Positions 7,815 to 16,808 of a stretch of 36,661 bases of DNA are shown here, in pieces; the first letter of the stretch is position 1, and every line of letters begins with the position of its first letter. The notes below the pieces were generated by a model. That model searched no databases. It was not told the origin of the DNA and saw only the letters and a list, made by a program, of their open reading frames with translations. The translations under genes were made by a program, and so were the position numbers. This DNA comes from an uncultured Clostridium sp. (GTDB lineage: Bacteria; Bacillota; Clostridia; TANB77; CAG-508), in NCBI GenBank assembly GCA_900557195.1, contig USRT01000020.1, positions 1-36,661 on the forward strand. The letters are read 5' to 3'.

Positions 7815-8501
7815 TTAATCATTACTATATTTAATATCTAAATCACCATTATACTTATCTATTTTTATGTTGTTTTGCAGTTCCATTTTCACAGTAATAC
7901 CACTATCTGTATAAGTTTGAATATATCCATCTCTTGAGTTAAGAGTACTCGATAGAAAATTTTGCTCTCCAATACATTTTACAATATATGGTGATGATAA
8001 CTTTTGTCCTTCTATTTGAACTATATAATTTACATCAACTATATCTGTCATATTTACAATTCTTATTCCATTAATAGAAATAGCTTCTCCTCCTGCATAT
8101 TTTAGCTCATTTACTAGATTTAACAAAGCTCCTGCTGTAACCGATCTATCTTCATTATCTTCTAATGTAATAACAACTCCATTTCCTTCTACATCTGTTA
8201 TTCCAATTAATTTTTCTAGTTCATGTAACTCTTTATCTATTACTTTAGCTGTTTCATCATTATTTTGTAAAATTGATTCATATTCGTCTATTGTTTGATT
8301 ACGATTTTTAAGTTTTTGATCTATTTCATTATATCTATTCTGCCAAAGTAAAATCTCACTTTTTAGTTCATCTTCATTCATGTTTTTTATATCTGTTAAA
8401 TTAGTCTGCCATGCGGTTTTAAACTGCATAAAGATAACACATGTTAAAATAATACACATAAAAAGTACAGTTATACTTACTATTATTTTGTCTCTTTTCA
8501 A
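7815..8501 (-). CDS. DUF881 membrane-anchored protein, copy 2 (type A)
   Basis: Second of four tandem DUF881 genes. The start is TTG 8501 behind AGAGGTG. It has one membrane helix (about 6-26), a coiled coil to about residue 100, and the DUF881 domain with YAGGEAISINGIRIVNMTDI. It pairs with the copy at 6391-7092 as type A. The genes are packed 10-15 bp apart and are surely one transcript. Confidence 0.8.
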   Translation of the reverse strand: MKRDKIIVSITVLFMCIILTCVIFMQFKTAWQTNLTDIKNMNEDELKSEILLWQNRYNEIDQKLKNRNQTIDEYESILQNNDETAKVIDKELHELEKLIGITDVEGNGVVITLEDNEDRSVTAGALLNLVNELKYAGGEAISINGIRIVNMTDIVDVNYIVQIEGQKLSSPYIVKCIGEQNFLSSTLNSRDGYIQTYTDSGITVKMELQNNIKIDKYNGDLDIKYSND

Positions 8502-8513
8502 ACTAATTCACCT

Positions 8514-9233
8514 CTATTCAATATCACTTGCATAATTAAAATTAATCGTACCATCATATTTACTAATTTCTACATTATCACTCTTCTGTATCTCCACAAT
8601 AATACCTGAATTATTTAATCTTGTTATTGTTTCACCCAAATTTCCATATAATAATTCTGGTGACCCTATAGCTTTAATTTCAAATGGAGACCCAACTTTT
8701 CTATCATTGATTCTTATTACATTTCCAGAACATACAATAGATGTCCCACTAACAACTCTTTCATTATTAATTGAAATAGCTTCTGCTCCAGATACCTTAA
8801 GTTTTCTTACTATCTCTCTCAAGTTTGCATCATGTACTAAATATGATCTAATATCATCGGTTATACCAATACTTTCGTTAGTGATACCTTGATTGTCTTT
8901 TAAAGTAATTATCACTCCTGCACCAGATACATTGGTAAGTCCTAAAGCTATATTGTTATTTTTTAAATCTAATTCCTTTTGCATAAGTTCTGGGCTATTT
9001 TGTATTGCAAGCTGTCTAGTTCTTTCTAATCTTTTTTCTGCCTTTTCAAGTTCTAAATTTGCATTGTCATATCTTTCTTTCCACTTTAATAAATCATCTC
9101 TTAATTCCTCATTTGATAAGGTTTGTATTACAATAGAATTAGTACTCTTTATGGTTTTTACTTGAATAACTATTGCAAGTACCAGAATAAAACATATCAT
9201 TCCTGTTGTTAGTGCAAGTACCTTCTTATTCAT
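8514..9233 (-). CDS. DUF881 membrane-anchored protein, copy 1 (type B)
   Basis: First of four tandem DUF881 genes, downstream of ftsQ. ATG 9233 follows GAGAGGAG. It has a membrane helix (about 5-24), a coiled coil (about 40-85), and the DUF881 domain with VSGAEAISINNERVV and CSGNVIRIN. These are shared with the copy at 7105-7791. A short extra stretch before the domain (GITNESIGITDDIRSYL) is absent from the type A copies. Confidence 0.8.
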   Translation of the reverse strand: MNKKVLALTTGMICFILVLAIVIQVKTIKSTNSIVIQTLSNEELRDDLLKWKERYDNANLELEKAEKRLERTRQLAIQNSPELMQKELDLKNNNIALGLTNVSGAGVIITLKDNQGITNESIGITDDIRSYLVHDANLREIVRKLKVSGAEAISINNERVVSGTSIVCSGNVIRINDRKVGSPFEIKAIGSPELLYGNLGETITRLNNSGIIVEIQKSDNVEISKYDGTINFNYASDIE

Positions 9234-9265
9234 AAAAAGTCTCCTCTCTTATGCTATTTTACTAT

Positions 9266-10333
9266 TTAAACCCTCTCTCTAAAAAAAGGTTCAACTCTCT
9301 CTGAATTTAAATTCATATTAACAAAAATATCTCCTGGCAAATCTTTTATTTCATTTAAAATAGTCTTTACCCAAAGTATTCTTTCTTCTAACATAGAACA
9401 ATTTCCTAAATGAGCTATCTTCTGTTCATTCTCCATTATTATTTTATAATCATTTTCATTTTCAATATCTATCCCAGTTATTTTATCTAATATTTGTTCA
9501 CTTTGTGAAAATTCGATTATCTTTAATACAACACTTAATTTATCTAAATCTTCATTACATAATCTTTTTCCTGGAACAATATCCTTTTCTTCTGTTTTGT
9601 ATCCTTTTATTATTGGTAAATTTATATTTTCATTAGATATCTCTAATATATATCCTTGACTATTTATATATACATATGCATTTCCAAATAATAACATTAA
9701 CTTTGCTGTTCTTTCTTTCACTTCTATTTGAAAAACATCTGGAAGAAGTCTTTTCACTTTTACTTCTTCTATATATGCATTTTCTTTTATTTTATTTTTT
9801 ATATCGCTTTTAGAATATTTAAATGTATTATCATTTATTTGTATTGAAGATAAACTAACAATTTGTTCATATGATATTTTATTATTATTTTTAACTTCTA
9901 TTTTTTTTATATTGAATAAAGGAGATAACATTATACAAATAATAATACCAATTATTATTAAACTTAAGCTTATCCACTTTACAAGTTTTAAAATAAACCT
10001 TCTTCTCTTTATCTGTTCTTCTGAAAGTTTTCTAGGCTTTTTTATTCTGTTCTTTTTAGAGCTTTGTTTTACATTTTCCTTACTTTTTTTATTAATATTT
10101 TTTTTGACTGCACCACTCTTTTTATTAGATATTTTGTCTTTATAAACTCTATTATCAATATTAGGAATTCCAATTATGATTTCGTTATCTAGATTGATTG
10201 GTTCACTTTTTCCATTCTTATTACCTTTTCCTGTTTGACTAATTGTTTTATGGGCAGACTTATTATCTGCCCTTTTATTTCTAACTTTTTTTATATTTTT
10301 ATTTACCTTTTTCTTTTTATGTGTAATATTCAA
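9266..10333 (-). CDS. ftsQ: Cell division protein FtsQ/DivIB
   Basis: Bitopic division protein that scaffolds FtsL/FtsB and the septal synthase. The 355 residues comprise a long Lys/Asn-rich cytoplasmic tail (1-115) and a membrane helix (about 122-145, LSLIIIGIIICIMLSPLF). The POTRA domain follows (about 146-220, starting IKKIEVKNNNKISYEQIV), then the beta domain (KERTAKLMLLFGNAYVYINSQG). The start is TTG 10333, five bases after the murA stop and behind AAGGTGA; no internal Met precedes the membrane helix. The long charged tail is typical of DivIB in clostridia. Confidence 0.88.
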   Translation of the reverse strand: MNITHKKKKVNKNIKKVRNKRADNKSAHKTISQTGKGNKNGKSEPINLDNEIIIGIPNIDNRVYKDKISNKKSGAVKKNINKKSKENVKQSSKKNRIKKPRKLSEEQIKRRRFILKLVKWISLSLIIIGIIICIMLSPLFNIKKIEVKNNNKISYEQIVSLSSIQINDNTFKYSKSDIKNKIKENAYIEEVKVKRLLPDVFQIEVKERTAKLMLLFGNAYVYINSQGYILEISNENINLPIIKGYKTEEKDIVPGKRLCNEDLDKLSVVLKIIEFSQSEQILDKITGIDIENENDYKIIMENEQKIAHLGNCSMLEERILWVKTILNEIKDLPGDIFVNMNLNSERVEPFFRERV

Positions 10334-10338
10334 AATAT

Positions 10339-11595
10339 TTATTCACCTTCTTCTAAAACTATAGAGGCACCTAATTTCGTAAGTTTTTCATCTAATTTTT
10401 CATAACCTCTTAATATATATTCTATATGACTTATTTTACTTTTTCCTTTTGCTGTAAGTGCTGCTAAAACAAGTGCTGCTCCGCCTCTTAAATCTGGACT
10501 TTGAACACTTGCACAAGATAATTTTTTTACACCTTTAATCACAGCTGTTTTCCCTTCTATCGTTACTTTAGCTCCCATTCTTTTTAATTCTGTCATGTAT
10601 TTATATCTATTTTCAAAAATATTTTCTACGATTACAGATGTTCCTTTGGCTGTAGTAAGCATTGCCCCAAAAACTTGTTGCAAATCTGTAGGAAATCCTG
10701 GATATGGCATTGTTTTTATCTCTACAGGTTTTAATCTTCTTGGAGCCTTTATTATTATATCATTTTTTGAAATAGTTATATTAGAACCTGCCTCTTGCAA
10801 TTTGTGAATAACCGGAACTAAGTGATCTGAACACACATTTAAGAGTTTAATATTTCCACATGTCGCTGCAGCCATGCAAAGTAGAGTTCCTGCTTCTACT
10901 CTATCTGGCATTATTCCATATGATATAGATTTTAACTTCTTTACACCTGTTATTTTTATTTCATTAGTTCCTGCTCCTTCAACTTTAGCCCCCATCTTAT
11001 TTAAACAATTTGCTAAATCTACAATCTCTGGTTCCATTGCTGCATTTGTTATTGTTGTAATACCCTCTGCATAAACCGATGCTAGAATAATATTCTCTGT
11101 TGCACCAACACTTGGAAAGTCTAAATTAATATCATTTCCTATTATTTTATCACATATACAATGTATAAATCCAGATTCCTCTTCTATTTGTATTCCTAAT
11201 TTTCTAAAACTACTTAGATGTAAATCTATAGGTCTTGAACCAATATCACAACCTCCCGGATATGAAAATGTTACTTCTTTAAATCTTCCCAAGATTGCTC
11301 CTGCAAGAATTACTGTTGATCTCATTTCTCTCATTAAATCTTCTGGAATTTCCTTTTCAGTCATATTTTTTGAATTAATTTCTATTTTACCACTATTTTT
11401 CTTAATCTTGCAACCTAAAAGGCGCAAAATCTTTAAAGTTATTTGAGTATCTCTTATATTTGGAACATTATATAGCTTAGTTATATTTCTATTTAATATA
11501 CATGAGGCAATAATTGGAAGCGATGCATTCTTAGATCCTGATACTTTTACCTCTCCTTCTAGCTTTCTACCTCCTTCAATTATGTAAGACTTCAT
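10339..11595 (-). CDS. murA: UDP-N-acetylglucosamine 1-carboxyvinyltransferase
   Basis: First committed step of peptidoglycan synthesis: transfers enolpyruvate from PEP to UDP-GlcNAc in the cytoplasm. The N-terminus GGRKLEGEVKVSGSKNASLP contains the conserved Lys-Asn pair. The catalytic Cys is in YPGGCDIGSRPIDLH (about residue 115), and PDRVEAGT and the late Asp/Arg loop SPDLRGGAALV are present. The 418-residue length is normal. ATG 11595 follows AAAGGGTGA; a GTG nine bases upstream overlaps that Shine-Dalgarno sequence and is not used. It heads the ftsQ-DUF881-sbp run. Confidence 0.97.
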   Translation of the reverse strand: MKSYIIEGGRKLEGEVKVSGSKNASLPIIASCILNRNITKLYNVPNIRDTQITLKILRLLGCKIKKNSGKIEINSKNMTEKEIPEDLMREMRSTVILAGAILGRFKEVTFSYPGGCDIGSRPIDLHLSSFRKLGIQIEEESGFIHCICDKIIGNDINLDFPSVGATENIILASVYAEGITTITNAAMEPEIVDLANCLNKMGAKVEGAGTNEIKITGVKKLKSISYGIMPDRVEAGTLLCMAAATCGNIKLLNVCSDHLVPVIHKLQEAGSNITISKNDIIIKAPRRLKPVEIKTMPYPGFPTDLQQVFGAMLTTAKGTSVIVENIFENRYKYMTELKRMGAKVTIEGKTAVIKGVKKLSCASVQSPDLRGGAALVLAALTAKGKSKISHIEYILRGYEKLDEKLTKLGASIVLEEGE

Positions 11596-11735
11596 TATAT
11601 TCACCCTTTCTATTTTAGAATACGATATATATTATGTTTCATTTACGTAAGTGGTGAATATAATTAGGTATATGTTTATTTTGTTGTATATCATTTTTTA
11701 TTCATATATATTTTCTTCCATTTTATCTCCCTTCC

Positions 11736-11766
11736 TCAAACTGTTTAAGATCTTCAATCAGTTTGA
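11736..11766. repeat. Short inverted repeat between mazG-like gene and murA
   Basis: An 8-bp perfect inverted repeat TCAAACTG/CAGTTTGA with a 15-nt loop. No T run follows on the minus strand, so it is not a standard terminator. It may be an mRNA processing or regulatory hairpin. Confidence 0.35.
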
Positions 11767-11793
11767 ATTTAGCCTCTAAAACTCAAAATTCAC

Positions 11794-12492
11794 CTATGTC
11801 TTATTCCATTTTCTATTTACATTTTCCGCTTCCTTTTTCTTCAATGCATCTAATATATTGATATCTAACTTATTACATACACATGATAATACATAAAAGA
11901 CATCTGCAATTTCACTTTCAATACTTCCATAATTATTTAATTTATTAATATCTACTCTCATATCTGTACAATCTTTCCTTATAGCTTTTGCAAGTTCCCC
12001 TATTTCTTCTGTTAATAATAGCATTGTATCTTGTATAGCCTGATTTTGAAAACCTCGTAGTTCGTTTACTTGTCTTACATAATTTTGTACATCACTTAAA
12101 GAGTCCTTTTTACTTAATAAATTTAATAATGATTGTTGTTTATTTTTGTTATTAGACTCTTCTTCTAAATTCTGATTTTCATCAACATATTCTAAATAGA
12201 TCTTATTTTCGAATCCACCTTTAGCTTTTACCTTTTCTTCTCTTGCTTTATTAACTTCATCCATATTTATATTAAAAGTTTTAATTTGACAATCTATAAT
12301 TTCAAGTAAATCTGCCATTTCTTCTACTGAATGACATTCTATAAACTCTATCGATTCTTCTTGTAGTTTTTTATCTAACTCATTTTTATATTCTTCATCA
12401 CTTAATATTTTATATTTACATTTTCTATTATCTACTTTATTTATCTCATCTGGAATATTATCTCTAACCAATTTATAATAATTATATCTCAT
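11794..12492 (-). CDS. Two-domain nucleotide pyrophosphohydrolase (PRA-PH-like plus MazG-like)
   Basis: Two all-alpha NTP pyrophosphatase domains are fused. The N-terminal half (1-110) opens with YYKLVRDNIPDEI, typical of the PRA-PH/COG4997 group, with the metal-binding pattern EESIEFIE and EEMADLLEIID. The C-terminal half (about 130-232) is MazG-like: GFQNQAIQDTMLLLTEEIGELAKAIRKD, with the second metal motif IESEIADVFYVLS. A house-cleaning role on non-canonical nucleotides or an alarmone-level role is likely; the substrate cannot be read from sequence. ATG 12492 lies after GAGAGGAG and is preferred over ATG 12510, which contains the Shine-Dalgarno sequence. Its promoter is perfect consensus and overlaps a palindrome. 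Confidence 0.85.
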   Translation of the reverse strand: MRYNYYKLVRDNIPDEINKVDNRKCKYKILSDEEYKNELDKKLQEESIEFIECHSVEEMADLLEIIDCQIKTFNINMDEVNKAREEKVKAKGGFENKIYLEYVDENQNLEEESNNKNKQQSLLNLLSKKDSLSDVQNYVRQVNELRGFQNQAIQDTMLLLTEEIGELAKAIRKDCTDMRVDINKLNNYGSIESEIADVFYVLSCVCNKLDINILDALKKKEAENVNRKWNKT

Positions 12493-12546
12493 ATTATTTT
12501 CTCCTCTCACATATATAATCTTTACTAAAAACTCTGAATATCTTAT

Positions 12547-12571
12547 CTATAATTCTTAAAAAGAATTATAG
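12547..12571. promoter_or_regulatory. Operator-like palindrome over the -10 region and start of the mazG-like gene
   Basis: Perfect 11-bp arms CTATAATTCTT and AAGAATTATAG around AAA. The right arm includes the -10 box and the left arm covers the likely transcription start. A repressor bound here would block the promoter. As RNA it could also form a 5' hairpin. Confidence 0.5.
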
Positions 12572-12593
12572 AACGTTTGTTTTGTGTTGTCAA
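12565..12593 (-). promoter_or_regulatory. Consensus sigma-A promoter of the mazG-like gene
   Basis: On the minus strand TTGACA (12593-12588), a 17-bp spacer and TATAAT (12570-12565), with every hexamer base matching consensus. The rest of 12493-12795 holds this promoter, the palindrome and the terminator at 12732; I see no gene in it. Confidence 0.8.
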
Positions 12594-12731
12594 GTAAACT
12601 CACGTATAATATTAATTATTTTTCATATACTATTTATACAGTACATTAATTATTCAGAACTCAAACTGTTTATTATAAATTTCTATTCATATGTAGACAA
12701 ATTCTAGTATTATAAATGTTTATGCATCAAT

Positions 12732-12775
12732 AAAAAAACATCTCCAAATATTAGATTTTTTTCTAACATTTGGAG
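12732..12775 (-). terminator. Terminator after the HD-GYP-type gene
   Basis: Inverted repeat CTCCAAATATTAGA (12742-12755) with TCTAACATTTGGAG (12762-12775), one mismatch. On the minus strand it is followed by ATG and a run of seven Ts. It lies just after the stop at 12796. Confidence 0.8.
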
Positions 12776-12795
12776 GTATACTCCCTAATCAAACT

Positions 12796-13431
12796 TTATT
12801 TTTTCATATTTTCTAATTCATCTATTTCTTCTTTCTCACCATGTTCGGCTTTAATCTCATCTATTGCCACATCAATAAGTGCATTAAATATTTTACTATT
12901 AACCTTCCCTTTTTTTACTTCTTCATCAATTATTTTTATTGCATCTAACCTCTTTATTTCTGGTTTATATTGCCTTCTACTAGATATCGCATCATAAATA
13001 TCTGCTACTTTTACTATTTTAGCTTCTAATGGAATAGCTTCTCCTTTTAACTTATCTGGATAACCTGTACCATCTTCATTTTCATGATGATATTTTACTG
13101 CATTTGCATACTTTCTTAAATCTTCATGTGACATACAAAGTTCATATCCTTTTATAGTATGCTGTTTCATAATATCAAATTCTTCATTTGTTAATTTACC
13201 TGGTTTTTGCAATATTTCATGTGGAGTAAAAATTTTACCAATATCATGTAAATATGCACAATTTATATAAAATCTAGTTTTATCCTCTTCTAATCCTAAT
13301 TTTTCACATAATTTAAGAGTTATCTTAGGAACATTGTGTATATGTTTATTGGTATATATATCTAATCTTTCTAGCTTTTCTACCTGTTCTTTAATATTTT
13401 TTGCTAGCATTTTAAACATATTTTCATTCAT
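12796..13431 (-). CDS. HD-GYP-type phosphohydrolase
   Basis: HD-superfamily metal-dependent phosphohydrolase of the HD-GYP type; proteins of this group often hydrolyse cyclic di-GMP. It has an N-terminal helix with a His (about 30), the HD pair in CAYLHDIGKIFTP (about 60), KQHTIKGYEL (about 90) and the GYP-like signature HHENEDGTGYPDKLKGE (about 115). ADIYDAISSRRQYKP follows. The 211 residues comprise the catalytic domain alone, with no receiver, PAS or membrane segment, so sensing must come from a partner. ATG 13431 follows AAGGGAG. The gene lies 12 bp after the small unknown gene at 13444, so the two are co-transcribed. Confidence 0.85.
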   Translation of the reverse strand: MNENMFKMLAKNIKEQVEKLERLDIYTNKHIHNVPKITLKLCEKLGLEEDKTRFYINCAYLHDIGKIFTPHEILQKPGKLTNEEFDIMKQHTIKGYELCMSHEDLRKYANAVKYHHENEDGTGYPDKLKGEAIPLEAKIVKVADIYDAISSRRQYKPEIKRLDAIKIIDEEVKKGKVNSKIFNALIDVAIDEIKAEHGEKEEIDELENMKK

Positions 13432-13443
13432 ATTATTGCTCCC

Positions 13444-13719
13444 TTATCTCTCTTCTTTATATATAGTATTTTGATTTTGTTTTGAATATTCTATATATTC
13501 TGCTAATAACTCTAAATATGAACGTTTTGCATTTCCTAATTGATAATACTCATTTGAAGTATCCATCGCAGTTAGACTTGATAAATCTATATAGCTTGTT
13601 TCAACCATTGTTGCTACTCCATCAATTTTGCCTGAAATATAACAACCTGGAATTGGAAGTCCAGATTCATATTTTTCTTTACTTTTTAATAAAGCCTCCC
13701 AATCATCTATCCTTTTCAT
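13444..13719 (-). CDS. Unknown small protein
   Basis: I do not recognise this 91-residue protein. It begins MKRIDDWEALLKSKEKYESG, has a Gly/Ile-rich middle (PGCYISGKIDGVATMV) and a helical C-terminus (RSYLELLAEYIEYSKQNQ). There is no signal peptide or membrane segment. ATG 13719 follows a strong AAGGAGG, so it is a real gene. It sits 10 bp downstream of topB and 12 bp upstream of the HD-GYP gene, in one transcript. A role linked to TopB or HD-GYP is possible but nothing in the sequence proves it. Confidence 0.65.
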   Translation of the reverse strand: MKRIDDWEALLKSKEKYESGLPIPGCYISGKIDGVATMVETSYIDLSSLTAMDTSNEYYQLGNAKRSYLELLAEYIEYSKQNQNTIYKEER

Positions 13720-13729
13720 TTGTACCTCC

Positions 13730-15661
13730 TTACATTGGTATAACCAATTTATTAATCTTACTTTTAATATAATTTTGTAATTTTTCCATAAAAACCTCTG
13801 GTTTTATTTCCTTTTTAGCAACCATATCTAATCCCTTTTCCCAACTAGCTGTTAGTTTTGGATTTAGCATATCTGGCATAGAGCTATATACAACATCAAA
13901 TATAGTCTCACCTTTCTCTGTTGGTGTAATAATTTGTGTTTTTGTATTAATTTGTATATACTTTATTCTTTCTAATTTCTTTATAATTTCTGCTCTAGTA
14001 GCACTAGTTCCAATTCCAGCCCCCTTTATTTGTTCTCTTAATTCTTCTTCTTCTATCAGCTTACCTGCATTTTCCATAGCTAAAATCATAGAACCAGAAT
14101 TGTATCTACTAGGTGGTGTTGTTTCAGACTCTTTTGTTTCAAAATTTATTACATCAACAGTTTGTCCTTTTTTAAGTTTTTTTAATAATTCTTTATCAAT
14201 TCCATTATCTTTTTTACTATCTTCTTTTTCCTCTTTTGAATCTTTTCCTTTTACAATCTCTAAATATCCCCAATCTACACATACTTTACTACTTGCGTAA
14301 AACTTCTCTCCATCTATATCAATAATTATAGAAACTTTCTCATATTGAGCAGGTGGATAGAAAATACATAAAAATCTTTTTACAATTAACTTATATATAT
14401 CTTTATTCAATTTAGGCAACTTTTCATAATTTTCAAACCCTTGTCCTGTTGGTATAATTGCATAATGGTCTGTTATTTTACTATCATTTACATATTTAGT
14501 TTTTAGCAAATTGGTAGAATACTTTTCACTTACCATTTTATTAATAATTTGTTTAACTTCTTCATCATTAAAATTTTTAGCAAGTCCATTTAAATTTTTA
14601 GAAATTTCTTTTGCAACTGCAGAAGATAAAACTCTTGCATCTGTTCTTGGATATGTAACTAATTTTTTTTCATATAAATCCTGAATAACTTCTAGTGTCT
14701 CATCTGGTTTTATTTTAAATTTTTTAGTACATTCATTTTGAACTTCTGCTAAATTAAATAATAATGGTGCATTTTCCTTTTGTTTTGACTTTTTCAATTC
14801 TTCTATTATAGCCTTTTTATCTTTTAAAGAAATTATAAATTCTTTTGCGTCAGCTTCTTTTCTAAATCCAGATTCATTATATAATTTAATAGATTCAAAT
14901 AACTTAGACTTCTCTTGAACCTTCCATTCTGCAGATAAATAATTTTGATCATCACCAAATTTGCCTATTATTTTATAATATGGAGTTTTAACAAAATTTC
15001 GTATCTCTCTTTCCCTTTGTACTACCATACCTAATACACAGGTCATAACTCGTCCAACTGAAATTGATACTTTGTCTTCATTAATTTGCTTTGCAACTCT
15101 TCTTCCATAAATAATAGATAATAACCTTGAAAAATTAATTCCTATTAAGTAATCTTCTTTTGCTCTTAAATATGCAGAATCTGATAAACTATCATATTCT
15201 GATAGGTCTTTTGCTTCTTTAATACCTCTTATTATCTCCTCTTCTGTTTGAGAATCAATCCAAACTCTTTTCATTTTAGCATTTGGATTTGGTTTTGCCA
15301 TCATAAAAACTAATCTTTGAATATATTCTCCTTCACGCCCTGAGTCACCTGCATTATATATAGTATCTACATCTTCTCTTTGCATTAATTCTTTTACTAT
15401 ATTAAACTGATTTTGTACATTAGGTATAATCTCATATTTCCACTCTTCTGGGATAAATGGAAGTGTATCTAACCTCCAGAATTTCAAATTCTCATCATAT
15501 TTTTCTGGATAGCTCATAGTTACTAAATGACCTACACACCATGTAATTATCCAATCATTTGATTCTAAATATCCATTTTTTCTATTTGTATTTATTTTAA
15601 GCGCCTTAGCAAATTCCATTGCCACAGATGGCTTTTCTGTAATTAATAAACTTTTTGACAT
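13730..15661 (-). CDS. topB: DNA topoisomerase III (type IA)
   Basis: Type IA topoisomerase that cuts one DNA strand through a 5'-phosphotyrosine and decatenates replication products. The TOPRIM domain is at 1-140 (LLITEKPSVAMEFAKAL, then the acidic DSGREGEYIQRLV). The active-site tyrosine is in KLVTYPRTDARVLS near residue 320. ISVGRVMTCVLGMVVQRE and the late motifs YNSGSMILAMENAGKL and GIGTSATRAEIIKKL are present. At 643 residues it lacks the extended C-terminal zinc region of some TopB proteins and ends after the TASWEKGLDMV block. ATG 15661 follows GGAAAG. The group also includes conjugative-element TopB copies, but the neighbours look chromosomal. Confidence 0.93.
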   Translation of the reverse strand: MSKSLLITEKPSVAMEFAKALKINTNRKNGYLESNDWIITWCVGHLVTMSYPEKYDENLKFWRLDTLPFIPEEWKYEIIPNVQNQFNIVKELMQREDVDTIYNAGDSGREGEYIQRLVFMMAKPNPNAKMKRVWIDSQTEEEIIRGIKEAKDLSEYDSLSDSAYLRAKEDYLIGINFSRLLSIIYGRRVAKQINEDKVSISVGRVMTCVLGMVVQREREIRNFVKTPYYKIIGKFGDDQNYLSAEWKVQEKSKLFESIKLYNESGFRKEADAKEFIISLKDKKAIIEELKKSKQKENAPLLFNLAEVQNECTKKFKIKPDETLEVIQDLYEKKLVTYPRTDARVLSSAVAKEISKNLNGLAKNFNDEEVKQIINKMVSEKYSTNLLKTKYVNDSKITDHYAIIPTGQGFENYEKLPKLNKDIYKLIVKRFLCIFYPPAQYEKVSIIIDIDGEKFYASSKVCVDWGYLEIVKGKDSKEEKEDSKKDNGIDKELLKKLKKGQTVDVINFETKESETTPPSRYNSGSMILAMENAGKLIEEEELREQIKGAGIGTSATRAEIIKKLERIKYIQINTKTQIITPTEKGETIFDVVYSSMPDMLNPKLTASWEKGLDMVAKKEIKPEVFMEKLQNYIKSKINKLVIPM

Positions 15662-15679
15662 TTTTTACTTTCCTTTTGT

Positions 15680-16450
15680 TTAATTTTTTAGGCTTTCCTC
15701 TATATATTTATTTGCAATAATGTTAATTTCTTGTAAATATTTAATAGCTTGCTCATCTTGTAAATTTACTTTATTTTCAATTTTCTCTATATACTTGTTT
15801 TCTTTAACAATATTTAAACTATAGCTATAATAAAAATCAAAAATATATGCTATATGAGCAACTAACATATCAGCATTTGTCTTTAGATTCTTATAATTAA
15901 TCATATGATTTTCCTTGAATTCTCGATATATTTCATCAGTTATCTTTTCTTTACTCATATCTGTACATCCATAAGAATTTTCTAATTTTTCTGTTAATAA
16001 AGTATAATATATATCTAATTTATCTGCATCTCTTATAATTTTTGCATGCAAAAGTTCTCTGTCTGTTAGTCCTTCTTCTATTCTTGGTTTATTATGATTT
16101 AATATTGCTTTTTTTATTATTTCATCATAACAATCATTTTGTATAAATTTTCTAATCAAATTTTCCTCAAATAAAATTTTTACTCCATACTCTCCATGAT
16201 TTATACTATCTTTATCATAAAAAGTATCATAAATTCTTACTTGCTCAAATCTACCTATATCATGCAATAAACCTATTAACTCTGCTAAATTAATATCTTC
16301 AGCTTCTAATTCTAAATTTTCAGCTATTTTTCGACTTTTTTCTGTAACTCTTAAAATATGACCTATTTTTAATGCTATTTTCCCATCTTCTGGATTATAA
16401 TTTTTTACATATTCTTTAAATGCCTTTTTTGCTTCTTCTATATTTATCAT
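15680..16450 (-). CDS. HD-domain phosphohydrolase
   Basis: HD-superfamily hydrolase with a conserved metal site: HILRVTEKSRKIA (His about 31), GLLHDIGRFEQVR (HD about 64), the downstream LNHNKP (His about 118) and IIRDADKLDIYYTL (Asp about 142). The 256 residues form the N-terminal catalytic fold plus a helical C-terminus. The substrate may be a nucleotide or phosphorylated metabolite and cannot be assigned. It is 18 bp upstream of topB in the same direction and probably heads that operon. Unlike the protein at 12796 it has no GYP signature. Confidence 0.82.
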   Translation of the reverse strand: MINIEEAKKAFKEYVKNYNPEDGKIALKIGHILRVTEKSRKIAENLELEAEDINLAELIGLLHDIGRFEQVRIYDTFYDKDSINHGEYGVKILFEENLIRKFIQNDCYDEIIKKAILNHNKPRIEEGLTDRELLHAKIIRDADKLDIYYTLLTEKLENSYGCTDMSKEKITDEIYREFKENHMINYKNLKTNADMLVAHIAYIFDFYYSYSLNIVKENKYIEKIENKVNLQDEQAIKYLQEINIIANKYIEESLKN

Positions 16451-16593
16451 TTCTCATCACTCCAGGGTCATTATATATGAATAGATTTTATAAATCAACA
16501 GTAAATAACGTGAAAATATTTATATTAGATTTTTATATTATTTATCTACATATCATTTTATTATAATTTTATTACAGTTTGTTAACCAAACAC

Positions 16594-16621
16594 TTGCTTT
16601 TTCTGGAAAATATGGTATAAT
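16594..16621 (+). promoter_or_regulatory. Promoter of the first coiled-coil pair
   Basis: TTGCTT (16594-16599), a 16-bp spacer and TATAAT (16616-16621), with TG near the -10. It reads into the small gene at 16668. The rest of 16451-16667 shows no gene. Confidence 0.6.
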
Positions 16622-16667
16622 TAATTATGTTAATACTTAATATTTTATGTATTAGGAGGATTCACTT

Positions 16668-16790
16668 ATGAATAAAAAGGAAGATAAAAATGAAACACAA
16701 AAAAAACTAAAGAAAAATATAGAAGCTTTAAAAGAAGGAGAAAAAGCTTTAGAAAAAGCTATAAAACTTTTAGAAATATTAGATAAATAA
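16668..16790 (+). CDS. Small helical charged protein (40 aa) of the coiled-coil pair
   Basis: A 40-residue protein starting MNKKEDKNETQKKLKKNIEA, highly charged and helical with a heptad-like pattern (LKEGEKALEKAIKLLEILDK). ATG 16668 follows AGGAGGA by seven bases, with a promoter at 16594. It ends 18 bp before the large coiled-coil gene at 16809. The same arrangement (short charged helical protein, then a large coiled-coil protein) recurs at 35642-34355 on the other strand. Function unknown; a small partner or chaperone is a guess. Confidence 0.65.
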   Translation: MNKKEDKNETQKKLKKNIEALKEGEKALEKAIKLLEILDK

Positions 16791-16808
16791 ATTAAAGGGG
16801 GATTTTTT

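Noticed and set aside
11640..11735. Possible leader peptides (7 and 20 codons) between the mazG-like gene and murA
   Set aside because: There is a GGAAGGGAG before the first, but the coding potential is minimal and the composition is plain AT-rich spacer; not supported enough to list.
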